A stretch of 64,000 bases of DNA from Geodermatophilus marinus (GTDB lineage Bacteria > Actinomycetota > Actinomycetes > Mycobacteriales > Geodermatophilaceae): assembly GCF_003428645.1 (NCBI RefSeq), contig NZ_QVQH01000014.1, positions 51,847 through 115,846 of the forward strand, given 5' to 3'. The number at the start of each line of letters is the position of its first letter. Within the stretch, counting starts at the first letter, position 1. Shown in pieces: positions 17,627 to 28,205 of the stretch. The translations under genes were made by a program, and so were the position numbers. The notes under the pieces were generated by a model, which was given only the letters and a program-made list of their open reading frames with translations, was not told the origin of the DNA and searched no databases.

Positions 17627-18559
17627 TCAGCGAGAGGCGGCCACGTTCTGGACGCCGGTGGTGTCCAGCCGGGCGATGTCGTAGGCCGAGAAAGTCTGCC
17701 GCGGGCTGCGACCGCTGAAGTACCCGGTCAGCTGCTCGTCGAGCTCCTCGACGGTGAACGTGCCGTCGGCGGCGATAAACTTTTTCTCCACGGTGGGCGG
17801 GGCCAGCAACGCCACGAAGTCGCCGTAGACGACGAAGACCTGACCGCTGATGCCCTGGGAGGCGGGCGAGGCGAGGTAGCCGACCAGCGTGCCGACCCGC
17901 TCGGGCGCGAGGATGTCCAGCCCGTCGCTGGTGGCCGCCTCGGCGAAGACGCCATCGGTCATGCCGGTGCGGGCCCGCGGGCAGATCGCGTTGGCGGTGA
18001 CGCCGTAGCGGGACAGCCCCTGGGAGGTCGAGAGGGTGAGCGCGACAATCCCGGCCTTGGCTGCGGAGTAGTTGGCCTGGCCGGCCGACCCAAAGAGGAA
18101 CGCCTCGGACGCGGTGTTGACCACTCGCCCGTACACCGGTCCGCCGGTGGCCTTGGACGCCTGCCGCCAGTGCACCGCTGCGGCGCGCGACACCGAGGCG
18201 TGGCCCTTCAGGTGCACCCGGATGACGTCGTCCCACTGCTGCTCGGACAGGTTGAACAGCATGGTGTCGCGGGTGATCCCGGCGTTGTTGACGACGATGT
18301 CCAGGCTGCCGAAGGAGTCGACGGCGGCCTGCACCAACTGCTCGCCCAGGCCCCAGTCGCCGACGTCGCCGGTCACCGCGACGGCCTTGCGGCCGAGCGC
18401 CTCGACCTCCGCGACGACGTCGTGCGCCGCCGAGCCGACGTCGTTGACGACGACGTTCGCGCCGCGGGCGGCCAGGGCGAGTACTTCCGCGCGGCCGAGA
18501 CCCGCGCCGGCCCCTGTGACGACGGCCGTGCGGCCCTCCAGGCTGGTCGCTTCGTTCAC
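17627..18559 (-). CDS. Hsd4A-like SDR (hydroxyacyl-CoA / 17beta-hydroxysteroid dehydrogenase)
   Basis: A 310-residue SDR of the multifunctional-enzyme-2 dehydrogenase type: TGAGAGLGRAEVLALAARG, VVNDVGSAAHDVV, NNAGITRD, SEAFLFGSAGQANYSAAK, plus a C-terminal extension of about 50 residues. Actinobacterial Hsd4A enzymes of this length oxidise beta-hydroxyacyl-CoA side-chain intermediates and 17beta-hydroxysteroids. GTG 18559 has an AGAGGAG site upstream; a much longer frame reading across the thiolase gene is a shadow. Divergent from the thiolase gene. Confidence 0.78.
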   Translation of the reverse strand: MNEATSLEGRTAVVTGAGAGLGRAEVLALAARGANVVVNDVGSAAHDVVAEVEALGRKAVAVTGDVGDWGLGEQLVQAAVDSFGSLDIVVNNAGITRDTMLFNLSEQQWDDVIRVHLKGHASVSRAAAVHWRQASKATGGPVYGRVVNTASEAFLFGSAGQANYSAAKAGIVALTLSTSQGLSRYGVTANAICPRARTGMTDGVFAEAATSDGLDILAPERVGTLVGYLASPASQGISGQVFVVYGDFVALLAPPTVEKKFIAADGTFTVEELDEQLTGYFSGRSPRQTFSAYDIARLDTTGVQNVAASR

Positions 18560-18610
18560 CGGGCTGCTCCTCTTCCAGCGGCCACCGAGGGGTGCGGCCG
18601 CCGCACGTGA

Positions 18611-19996
<1,386 letters not shown>

Positions 19997-20000
19997 CGCA

Positions 20001-20873
20001 GTGCCCATCGACCTCGACGAGGCGTTCTCGGCCGAGCCGAGCATCCGCGAGGCCCGCTGGACGACCCGCGACGTGCTGCTCTACCACCTCAGCCTCGGCG
20101 CCGGGAGACGCGCGGACACCGATCCTGAGCTGCGCTACACCTTCGAACGGGATCTGCAGGTCCTCCCGACGTTCGCAATGGTCGCCGGTCAGGGCGTCTC
20201 GGCCGGTGAGCTGCCGCCGACGGCGATGTCCATGCCCGGTGTGGACATCGACCTGCGCCGGATCCTGCACGGCGGCCAGTCGCTGACGGTGCACCGGCCG
20301 ATCCCCGCATCGGGCACGGCCACCGTGAGTTCACGCGTGGCGAACGTGTGGGACAAGGGCAAGGCCGCCGTGATCGAGCTGGAGCAGGCGGCGGTCGCCG
20401 CCGACGGCGCCCCGTTGTGGACGACCACCATGCAGATCTGGGCCCGCGGGGAAGGCGGTTTCGGCGGGGAGGCTGGCCCCGAGGTGGGCAGGTCGCGACC
20501 CGATCGCGCCCCCGACGTGGTGCTGGACTCCGTGACGACGCCGCAGACGGCGCTGCTCTACCGGCTGAACGGTGACCTCAACCCGCTGCACGCCGATCCG
20601 GCGTTCGCCGCGCAGGCCGGTTTCGAGCAGCCGATCCTGCACGGCCTCGCGTCATTCGGGCTGGTGGCGAAGTCGCTGGTCGACGGGGTGCTCGACGGCG
20701 ACGCCACCCGGCTGGCCGGTCTGTCGGTGCGCTTCGCCGGCTCGCTGTACCCCGGGCAGTCCATCCGGACCAGCGTCTGGCGGGACGGGAACGACGTCTG
20801 GCTGACGTCGGTCTGCCCGGAGCGCGACGATGCGCCGGTGCTCACGCACGCGACCGCCTCGGTGCAGCCGTGA
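20001..20873 (+). CDS. MaoC-type (R)-enoyl-CoA hydratase
   Basis: A 290-residue double-hotdog hydratase-2 enzyme. The N-terminal half begins DVLLYHLSLGAG and the C-terminal half carries the catalytic motif NGDLNPLHADPAFAAQAG followed by PILHGLASFG. It should hydrate steroid side-chain enoyl-CoAs, the product then going to the Hsd4A-like SDR and thiolase next door. GTG 20001 lies 4 bp after the thiolase stop. The paralog is at 43234-44046. Confidence 0.87.
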   Translation: MPIDLDEAFSAEPSIREARWTTRDVLLYHLSLGAGRRADTDPELRYTFERDLQVLPTFAMVAGQGVSAGELPPTAMSMPGVDIDLRRILHGGQSLTVHRPIPASGTATVSSRVANVWDKGKAAVIELEQAAVAADGAPLWTTTMQIWARGEGGFGGEAGPEVGRSRPDRAPDVVLDSVTTPQTALLYRLNGDLNPLHADPAFAAQAGFEQPILHGLASFGLVAKSLVDGVLDGDATRLAGLSVRFAGSLYPGQSIRTSVWRDGNDVWLTSVCPERDDAPVLTHATASVQP

Positions 20874-21505
20874 GCCGGGAGGCGGCCGCGCCGCAGCGGC
20901 CGAGGCTCACCGCCGCGCCGGACAACGCCGGCGTGGACGCCGCGGTCGCGGCGGCCCGCCGGGTGGTCGCGGCGCTGCTGCACACCGGTGGCAACAGCGC
21001 CGCGGAGATGCAGGACGTGGCGGCCCGCCTCGACGCCGTCGCCGACCACCTCGAGCAGCACGCCCCGACCATGGCCGACCGGATGGTCGACATGTGGGCC
21101 GGCGAAGGGGTCACCCGGCACGATCCGGTGACCGGGCCCGAGAACGCCATCGCCCCACCGCTCGCGCTCACCGGGCGTGACGACGGCGCCATCGAGGGCA
21201 CCACGGTGCTGGGCCTGCCGTATCAGGGACCGCCCGGCTTCGTGCACGGCGGGGTCTCCGCCTTGCTGCTCGACCACACCCTTGGCGTGGCCAACCACTG
21301 GGCCGGCCCGTCGGGGATGACGGCCGAGTTGACGCTGCGCTATCACCGGACCACGCCGTTGTTCCAGCCGCTCACTGTCACCGCCCGTCAGGTGTCGGTG
21401 GACGGGCGCAAGATCCGGACCGAGGGCACCATCACCGCCGGCGGAGAGATCTGCGTCAGCGCGGCGGGGTTGTTCATCGCCAAGCAGGTGCCCCGCCCGC
21501 AGTGA
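20870..21505 (+). CDS. PaaI-type hotdog thioesterase
   Basis: A 211-residue protein with an N-terminal helical region and a C-terminal hotdog domain (GPPGFVHGGVSALLLDHTLG, then ELTLRYHRTTPLF). The HGG...D pattern is that of PaaI/HGG thioesterases, which hydrolyse acyl-CoAs and may relieve CoA trapping in the steroid pathway. GTG 20870 overlaps the hydratase stop (GTGA). The N-terminal 80 residues are not recognised as a domain. Confidence 0.8.
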   Translation: MSREAAAPQRPRLTAAPDNAGVDAAVAAARRVVAALLHTGGNSAAEMQDVAARLDAVADHLEQHAPTMADRMVDMWAGEGVTRHDPVTGPENAIAPPLALTGRDDGAIEGTTVLGLPYQGPPGFVHGGVSALLLDHTLGVANHWAGPSGMTAELTLRYHRTTPLFQPLTVTARQVSVDGRKIRTEGTITAGGEICVSAAGLFIAKQVPRPQ

Positions 21506-21525
21506 GGAGTGGTCTGCCGGGTCGG

Positions 21526-22143
21526 TCAGCCGGCGGGCCGGCGCAGGCCGTGGAGGAAGAGGTCGACCAGCAGGTCGGCGAACTCCTCGGTGGAGAAGTT
21601 CGCCCGGTTCGGCCAGTGCATGGTCGCCCAGAGCGTGTCGCGCAGGGCGCGGTAGGAGACCTCGGGCGGCACGTCACCGCGGAAGGTGCCGTCGGCGATC
21701 CCAGCCTCCAGCGCCTTCATCCAGTGGCTCCGCACAGCGCGCGACGCGCTGTCGACCGGCTCGAGCAGGCCGCGGTCGCACAGGTACTGGCGGTCGTTCT
21801 GGTACATCGCGGTCGGGTGCGGGTGCTCCTCGATCACGGCCAGCGTTTCGTGCACCAGCCGGCGCAGCGTCTCCTCCGGCGTTCCCGCCCGGCGAGCGAC
21901 TTCGGCGAAGCGGCGCTGGATGTCCGCCATGAAGACCGCCAGCACCTCGGCCACGATGGCGTCCTTGGACGGGAAGTGGTGGTACAGGCTGCCGGACAGC
22001 ATCCCGGCGGCCTCGCCGATGTGCCGGACCGTCGTCGCAGCCACACCACGGGTCGCGAACAGCTCCGCCGAGCGTGCCAGGATGGCGGCGCGCCTGTCCC
22101 CGGGCGCGTGAGGGCCCTCCTGTCGCGGTCCGATCTCACCCAC
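21526..22143 (-). CDS. kstR2: TetR family repressor KstR2-like
   Basis: A 205-residue TetR protein close to KstR2 in the DNA-binding region: ELFATRGVAATTVRHIGEAAG followed by MLSGSLYHHFPSKDAIV. KstR2 responds to a HIP-CoA thioester and controls late steroid degradation. GTG 22143 is chosen because GGAAGGGA precedes it and the length matches KstR2; the frame stays open back to 22230. A perfect KstR2 box lies 103 bp upstream in the divergent promoter, which supports both name and autoregulation. Confidence 0.83.
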   Translation of the reverse strand: MGEIGPRQEGPHAPGDRRAAILARSAELFATRGVAATTVRHIGEAAGMLSGSLYHHFPSKDAIVAEVLAVFMADIQRRFAEVARRAGTPEETLRRLVHETLAVIEEHPHPTAMYQNDRQYLCDRGLLEPVDSASRAVRSHWMKALEAGIADGTFRGDVPPEVSYRALRDTLWATMHWPNRANFSTEEFADLLVDLFLHGLRRPAG

Positions 22144-22245
22144 CGCCAGTCCCTTCCGCGTCGTCCGCTCCTCGTTCGGCCGGCGAGCGAGCCGGTCCCG
22201 CCCAGTGGGATTCGAGGGCTTGTCGCCCACGTCTGCGGTTAGCGT

Positions 22246-22259
22246 ACCAAGCGCTTGCT
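22246..22259. promoter_or_regulatory. Perfect KstR2 operator
   Basis: ACCAAGCGCTTGCT matches the published KstR2 box AnCAAGnnCTTGnT at every fixed position. It lies between the KstR2-like gene (-) and the side-chain operon (+), 22 bp before the GTG of the first gene. By eye it is the only CAAGnnCTTG in the window. Confidence 0.85.
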
Positions 22260-22280
22260 CGATACAGCGGAAGGGGCGGC

Positions 22281-22877
22281 GTGACGGCAGAGAGCACCAC
22301 GGAGGCGCATCCCGGCTTGGCCGAACAGCTGGCCGGCTTCGTCGGCCTGGAGGCCGAACCCCCGCGCGTGGCGCGGTACGCGGTCAACGAGGCGATGATC
22401 CGCAACTGGGTCGAAGCACACGACGACCGCAATCCCGTCTACGTGGACGACGCACGGGCCCGCGAGACCGGGCGGCAGGGAATCGTCTGCCCGCCGGCGA
22501 TGATCTCCACCTGGGTCATGGCCGGCTACCGACGGTGGCGGGAAGTTCACCGGCTGCGGAGCGAGGGGATCGTCGAGGACTTCGCCTACTCGCGGTTGCT
22601 GAACCTGCTCGACCGGGCCGGGTACACCTCGGTGGTCGCCACCAACGTGGAGCAGGAGTACCACCGCGAGCTGCGTCCGGGCGACCACGTGACCGCGCAC
22701 TTCACGATCGAGTCGATCTCGCCGGTCAAGCGCACGGCGCTCGGCGAGGGCTGCTTCCTCACCCTGCACAAGAAGTACGTGGACCAGGCCGGTGAGCTCC
22801 TCGTGGAGGAGCGGTTCCGACTGCTCCGTTTCGAGCCCAAGGCCGCGGAGCCGGTGGCCGGGGAGGACGACGCATGA
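22281..22877 (+). CDS. ChsH2 MaoC-domain protein (N-terminal half of ChsH2)
   Basis: A 198-residue MaoC-like protein (VARYAVNEAMIRNWVEAHDDRN, then GIVCPPAMISTWVMAG) matching the N-terminal domain of ChsH2. In mycobacteria ChsH2 is one chain of about 310 residues, MaoC followed by DUF35; here it stops after the MaoC part and the DUF35 part is the next gene. With ChsH1 it forms the hydratase for the C22 side-chain enoyl-CoA. GTG 22281 follows GGAAGGGGC. It is the first gene under the KstR2 box. Confidence 0.83.
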   Translation: MTAESTTEAHPGLAEQLAGFVGLEAEPPRVARYAVNEAMIRNWVEAHDDRNPVYVDDARARETGRQGIVCPPAMISTWVMAGYRRWREVHRLRSEGIVEDFAYSRLLNLLDRAGYTSVVATNVEQEYHRELRPGDHVTAHFTIESISPVKRTALGEGCFLTLHKKYVDQAGELLVEERFRLLRFEPKAAEPVAGEDDA

Positions 22878-23311
22878 GCGACCGCAGTCAGGATGGCCCG
22901 CGCACGTCCGTGCCGCGGTTGATCATCACGCAGGACAACGAGTTCTGGTTCACCGCCGCGCGCGAAGGGCGGCTGGAGATCCAGCGCTGCGGCGAGTGCC
23001 GGACGCTGCGCCACCCGCCGGCACCGTCGTGCCCGCGGTGCCGCTCCTTCGTGTGGGACACCGTCGAGTCCACCCGCCGCGCCACCCTGCACAGCTACAC
23101 GGTCATCCACCACCCCCCGGACCCGGCGTTCGAATACCCGCTGGCGGTCGGGCTGGTGGACCTGGAGGAGGGCACCCGGCTGGTCGCCGACATCACCGGG
23201 ATCCCGCACGAGGAGCTGGAGCCGGGCATGGAGCTGGAGGTGGGCTTCGCCGAGCACGCGCACGGCGACGTCCTCCCGCAGCTGCGCCGTCCCTCAGGAG
23301 GCGCCGCGTGA
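22874..23311 (+). CDS. DUF35 zinc-ribbon/OB-fold protein (C-terminal half of ChsH2)
   Basis: A 145-residue protein with a four-cysteine zinc ribbon (CGECRTLRHPPAPSCPRC) and an OB-fold (LHSYTVIHH, YPLAVGLVDLEEGTRLVADI). In mycobacteria this domain is fused to ChsH2 and docks on Ltp2 to form the side-chain retro-aldolase. Here it is a separate gene whose ATG overlaps the stop of the MaoC gene (ATGA), so the two are still made together. Confidence 0.85.
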   Translation: MSDRSQDGPRTSVPRLIITQDNEFWFTAAREGRLEIQRCGECRTLRHPPAPSCPRCRSFVWDTVESTRRATLHSYTVIHHPPDPAFEYPLAVGLVDLEEGTRLVADITGIPHEELEPGMELEVGFAEHAHGDVLPQLRRPSGGAA

Positions 23312-23751
23312 GCGAGCTCGCGAGCGCACCGGGGGACACGGTGACCTTTCCCGACTGCCAGGTGGGGGGGCGGCTGCCCACCCTGGACCTGCCGCTGGAC
23401 CGGACGACGATCGTGGCGACCGCGATCGCCTCGCAAGACTTCGAGGACGTGCACCACGACCCGGGGAAAGCCCAGGAGCGCGGCACTCCCGACATCTTCA
23501 TGAGCATCAACTCGACCAACGGTTTCATCGACCGCTACGTCACCGACTGGTCCGGGCCGGCAGCTCGCATCACCCGCGTCGCGCTACGGCTGGGTGTCCC
23601 GAACTTCCCCGGCGACACCATGCGCCTCACCGGTGAGGTCACCGGCGTCGACGGCGACGCCGTGACTCTCCGGGTGCTCGGTTCGAACGACCGCGGCGTG
23701 CACGTGACCGCCGACGTGACGCTGGTCCCGACAGGAGGGAACGCACGATGA
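23308..23751 (+). CDS. chsH1: Steroid enoyl-CoA hydratase subunit ChsH1
   Basis: A 147-residue MaoC-like subunit. It carries the hydratase motif DFEDVHHDPGKAQERG with the conserved Asp and His, then FMSINSTNGFIDRYVTDW, typical of ChsH1. It pairs with the MaoC part of ChsH2 to hydrate the 17,20-enoyl-CoA intermediate. GTG 23308 overlaps the previous stop; ltp2 starts 4 bp back inside its stop. Confidence 0.87.
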   Translation: MSELASAPGDTVTFPDCQVGGRLPTLDLPLDRTTIVATAIASQDFEDVHHDPGKAQERGTPDIFMSINSTNGFIDRYVTDWSGPAARITRVALRLGVPNFPGDTMRLTGEVTGVDGDAVTLRVLGSNDRGVHVTADVTLVPTGGNAR

Positions 23752-24932
23752 ACGAGGGAGGGTTCAGCGGGAAGGCCGCGATCGCCGGCATCGGGGCCAC
23801 GGAGTTCTCCAAGAAGTCCGGGCGCAGCGAATGGCGGCTGGCCTGCGAGAGCGTGCTGGCCGCGCTCGACGACGCCCGGATCGGCGTCGAGGAGGTGGAC
23901 GGGTTCGCCCTGTTCACCATGGAGACCAACCCGGAGATCGCCGTGGCTCGCGCGCTCGGCATCCCGGAGCTGTCCTTCTTCAGCCGCATCCCGCACGGTG
24001 GCGGCGGCGCATGCGCGCCGGTGCAGCAGGCCGCCCTCGCGGTGGCCACCGGTGTCGCGGACGTGGTCGTGGTCTACCGGGCGTTCAACGAGCGCTCCGG
24101 GCACCGCTTCGGCGCCGGGCCCCCTCCCTTCGCCTACACCGCGAACACCGACCAGGAGTACCGCAACTGGATCAACCCCTACGGGCTGCTGACGCCGGCA
24201 CAGCAGGAGGCGTTCCTGGCGCGGCTCTACATGCAGAAGTACGGCGCCACCAGTGCGGACTTCGGCCGGATCTCGGTGCTCTCCCGCAAGCGCGCGGCGA
24301 ACAACCCCAAGGCGTGGTTCTACGAGCGGCCGATCACCCTGGAGGACCACCAGAACTCGCGGCTGATCGCCGACCCGCTGCGGCTGCTCGACTGCTGCCA
24401 GGAGAGCGACGGAGGCCAGGCTCTGGTCATCGTCAGCACCGAGCGGGCCCGCGACCTGCCGCACCCGCCGGCGGTCATCTCCGCCGCGGCCCAGGGCGTC
24501 GGCCCGCAGCAGATCTCGATGAGCAGCTACTACCGCGAGGACATCGACCGGATGCCCGAGGTGGAACTGGTGGCGAAGCAGATGTGGCGCCAGGCCGGGA
24601 TCGGCCCGGACCACGTCGACGCCGCCATCCTCTACGACGCCTTCACGCCCATGGTGCTGCTCCAGCTGGAGGAGTACGGCTTCTGCGGTCGCGGTGAGGC
24701 CAAGGACTTCATCGCCGACGGCAACCTCGAGCTCGACGGCCGCCTGCCGGTCAACACCCACGGTGGCCAGCTCGGCGAGGGCTACATCCACGGCGTCAAC
24801 GGCATCGCCGAGGGTGTCCGGCTGGTGCGGGGCAGCTCGGTCAACCAGCCGGTCAAGCCGATCGACACCGTGCTGGTGACGGGTGGCTCGCCGGTGCCGC
24901 ACAGCGCTCTCGTCCTGACTGCCGACCGCTGA
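23748..24932 (+). CDS. ltp2: Steroid side-chain aldolase Ltp2
   Basis: A 394-residue thiolase-fold protein lacking the thiolase nucleophile. Segments AIAGIGATEFSKKSGRSEW, DAAILYDAFTPMVLLQLEEYG and NTHGGQLGEGYIHGVNG are those of Ltp2/SCP-x-like lipid-transfer proteins. With the DUF35 domain it retro-aldol-cleaves the 17-hydroxy C22-CoA to a 17-ketosteroid and propionyl-CoA. The order chsH2-chsH1-ltp2 is the same as in mycobacteria. Confidence 0.9.
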   Translation: MNEGGFSGKAAIAGIGATEFSKKSGRSEWRLACESVLAALDDARIGVEEVDGFALFTMETNPEIAVARALGIPELSFFSRIPHGGGGACAPVQQAALAVATGVADVVVVYRAFNERSGHRFGAGPPPFAYTANTDQEYRNWINPYGLLTPAQQEAFLARLYMQKYGATSADFGRISVLSRKRAANNPKAWFYERPITLEDHQNSRLIADPLRLLDCCQESDGGQALVIVSTERARDLPHPPAVISAAAQGVGPQQISMSSYYREDIDRMPEVELVAKQMWRQAGIGPDHVDAAILYDAFTPMVLLQLEEYGFCGRGEAKDFIADGNLELDGRLPVNTHGGQLGEGYIHGVNGIAEGVRLVRGSSVNQPVKPIDTVLVTGGSPVPHSALVLTADR

Positions 24933-24951
24933 CCCACCCCAGGGAGATCTG

Positions 24952-26187
24952 ATGACCGAGACCGTTCGGACCGGGGACCCGGCCGACCGCATCACCTACG
25001 CGCGCGCCACCCACGGCGAGGAGGAGATCCGGGCCGTCGTCGACGTCCTGCGCAGCGGCCACCAGGGACTGCGCATCGGCAAGAACGTGCACGAGATGGA
25101 GACCCGGGTCGCCGCGCTGAGCGGCAAGGCCCTCGGCGTGATGTGCAACTCCGGGTCCTCCGGCCTCTACCTGGCCGTCGAGCTGCTCGGGCTGCCCCGG
25201 GGCAGCGAGGTCATCACCTCTCCGCTGACCTTCTCCACCGATGTGGCGCCGATCGTGCGGGCCGGGCTGGTGCCGGTCTTCGTCGACGTGCAACCGGCGA
25301 CCTTCAACGTGGACGTCGCCGCCATCGAGGAGATGGTGACCGACCGCACCCGGGCGATCCTGATGCCGAACCTGGCCGGCAACTGCCCGGACTGGGACGC
25401 GATCCGCGAGATCGCCGACCGGCACGACCTGAAGGTCATCGAGGACTCCTGCGACGCTCTCGGGCCTCGACTGCGCGGCACCCCCACCGGTGCGCGCGCC
25501 GACATCAGCGTCACCAGCTTCTCGATGGCGCACATCATCACCTGCGCCGGCACCGGCGGGATGGTCCTGGTCGACGACGAGCAGGCCCGGGACCGGGCTC
25601 TCCTGCTGCGCCGGTGGGGTCGCCGGTCCGAGCCGAACTTGTTCGGCTCATCGGGCACCGGCCGGGTGTTCCGCGAGAGCCTCGACGGCGTCGACTACGA
25701 CAACGACTTCATCTTCGACGTGCTGCCGTGGAACTTCGAGCCCTCCGAGCTGGGCGCCGCCTACGGGGTCGTGCAGCTCGACAAGCTGGAGGCCAACTAC
25801 AAGCGCCGCAAGGAGCTGTTCGCCGCCTACACCGCGGCCTACGGTGCCTACCCGGAGTTCTTCACCACGCCGGTGGAGACGCCAGAACTGGACACCGCCT
25901 GGCTCTGCTACCCCGTGATGGTCAACGCGGATGCACCGTTCACCCGCAGCGAGCTGCAGGAGGCGATCGAGGCCGGCGGCATCGACACCCGCACGGTGTG
26001 GAGCGGCAACATCACCCGGCATCCGATGATGGCCGGCGTCGAGCACCGCACGCCCGAGGGCGGCCTGCCCGAGGCTGATGCGGTCTTCGCCCGCGGCATG
26101 ACACTGGGCATGAGCCACGGCCTCGGTGACGCCGAGGTCGCGCGGATCGCAGACAGCATCCACCGGTTCGCCGCGCGGTACCGATGA
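24952..26187 (+). CDS. DegT/DnrJ-fold PLP protein with His in place of the catalytic Lys
   Basis: A 411-residue fold-type I PLP protein resembling RfbH/ColD (3-deoxysugar dehydratases): CNSGSSGLYLAVELLGL, then VIEDSCDALGPRLRG, then SFSMAHIITCAGTGG. In sugar aminotransferases this last segment carries the Schiff-base lysine at the position of the histidine (SFxxxK); ColD and RfbH have His there and dehydrate. The Fe-S cysteines of RfbH (after the RRWGR segment) are absent, so it is more ColD-like. No sugar genes are nearby; it sits 19 bp after ltp2 and overlaps the next SDR gene (ATGA). A steroid or acyl-CoA substrate is inference. Confidence 0.8.
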   Translation: MTETVRTGDPADRITYARATHGEEEIRAVVDVLRSGHQGLRIGKNVHEMETRVAALSGKALGVMCNSGSSGLYLAVELLGLPRGSEVITSPLTFSTDVAPIVRAGLVPVFVDVQPATFNVDVAAIEEMVTDRTRAILMPNLAGNCPDWDAIREIADRHDLKVIEDSCDALGPRLRGTPTGARADISVTSFSMAHIITCAGTGGMVLVDDEQARDRALLLRRWGRRSEPNLFGSSGTGRVFRESLDGVDYDNDFIFDVLPWNFEPSELGAAYGVVQLDKLEANYKRRKELFAAYTAAYGAYPEFFTTPVETPELDTAWLCYPVMVNADAPFTRSELQEAIEAGGIDTRTVWSGNITRHPMMAGVEHRTPEGGLPEADAVFARGMTLGMSHGLGDAEVARIADSIHRFAARYR

Positions 26188-27019
26188 GCCGGCGCTTCAC
26201 CGGGCGTCGGGCCCTGGTGACCGGCGCCAGCCGGGGCATCGGGGCCGCGGTAGCCGAGCGGCTGGCCGCCGAGGGCGCCGACGTGGTCCTGACCGCCCGC
26301 ACGCTCGAGCCGCACGGTTCCCTCAGCGGGTCGCTGAGGGAGACCGCCGAGCGGCTGTCGCGCCACGGCACCCGGGTGGAGCTCCTCGCCGCCGATCTCA
26401 GCGACCCCGATGACGTCGCGGGGATCGTCCCTGCCGCGGTCGAACGGCTCGGTGGACCGATCGATGTGCTGGTCAACAACGCCGCGGCGGCGATCTACCA
26501 GCCGCTGGCGGACTACCCGCTGCGGCGCCGGCTGCTCACCTTCCAGGTCAACGTGCACGCTCCGCTGGAGCTCATGCAGGCGGTGATTCCCGGCATGCGG
26601 CAGGCCGGCGGCGGCTGGATCGTCAACGTGTCCAGCGCCAGTGCCCGGCTCTCGGCCGGCCCGCCGTTCTCGGTCCACCCGCCCGGTTCGGCCATGGGGG
26701 TGTACGCGGCCTCGAAGGCGGCGCTGAACCGGATCACCAACCTCATGGCCGTCGAGCTGTACGGGAGCGGGATCCGGGTGAACACGGTCGAACCGCAGTC
26801 CGCCGTCTTGACCGAAGGGGCAGTGGCCCTGGTGGGCGAGCTGATCCTGCCAGCGGAGATCGAGGCGCTGGAGGAGATGACGGAGGCGGCGACGGCGCTC
26901 TGCGAGTGCCCCGAGGACGTGACCGGGCGGGTCGCGGTCAGCCTCGACCTGATCCGGGAGTGGAACCTGACCGTGCGTGGCCTGGACGCGCAACCCTGGA
27001 AGCGCGAGGAGATCCAGCG

Positions 27020-27023
<4 letters not shown>
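26184..27023 (+). CDS. Short-chain dehydrogenase/reductase
   Basis: A 279-residue classical SDR: TGASRGIGAAVAERL, VNNAAAAIYQPL, VSSASARL and catalytic YAASK. It has a longer C-terminus than most SDRs (through WKREEIQR). It overlaps the DegT-fold gene (ATGA) and the following thiolase gene, so it belongs to the KstR2-box operon. A role as beta-hydroxyacyl-CoA or hydroxysteroid dehydrogenase is likely, with the PLP protein's product a possible substrate. Confidence 0.82.
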
Positions 27024-28162
<1,139 letters not shown>

Positions 28163-28205
28163 ACCCGTACCGCGCTCCCGACCCGACCACCACGAGGAAT
28201 CAGCC

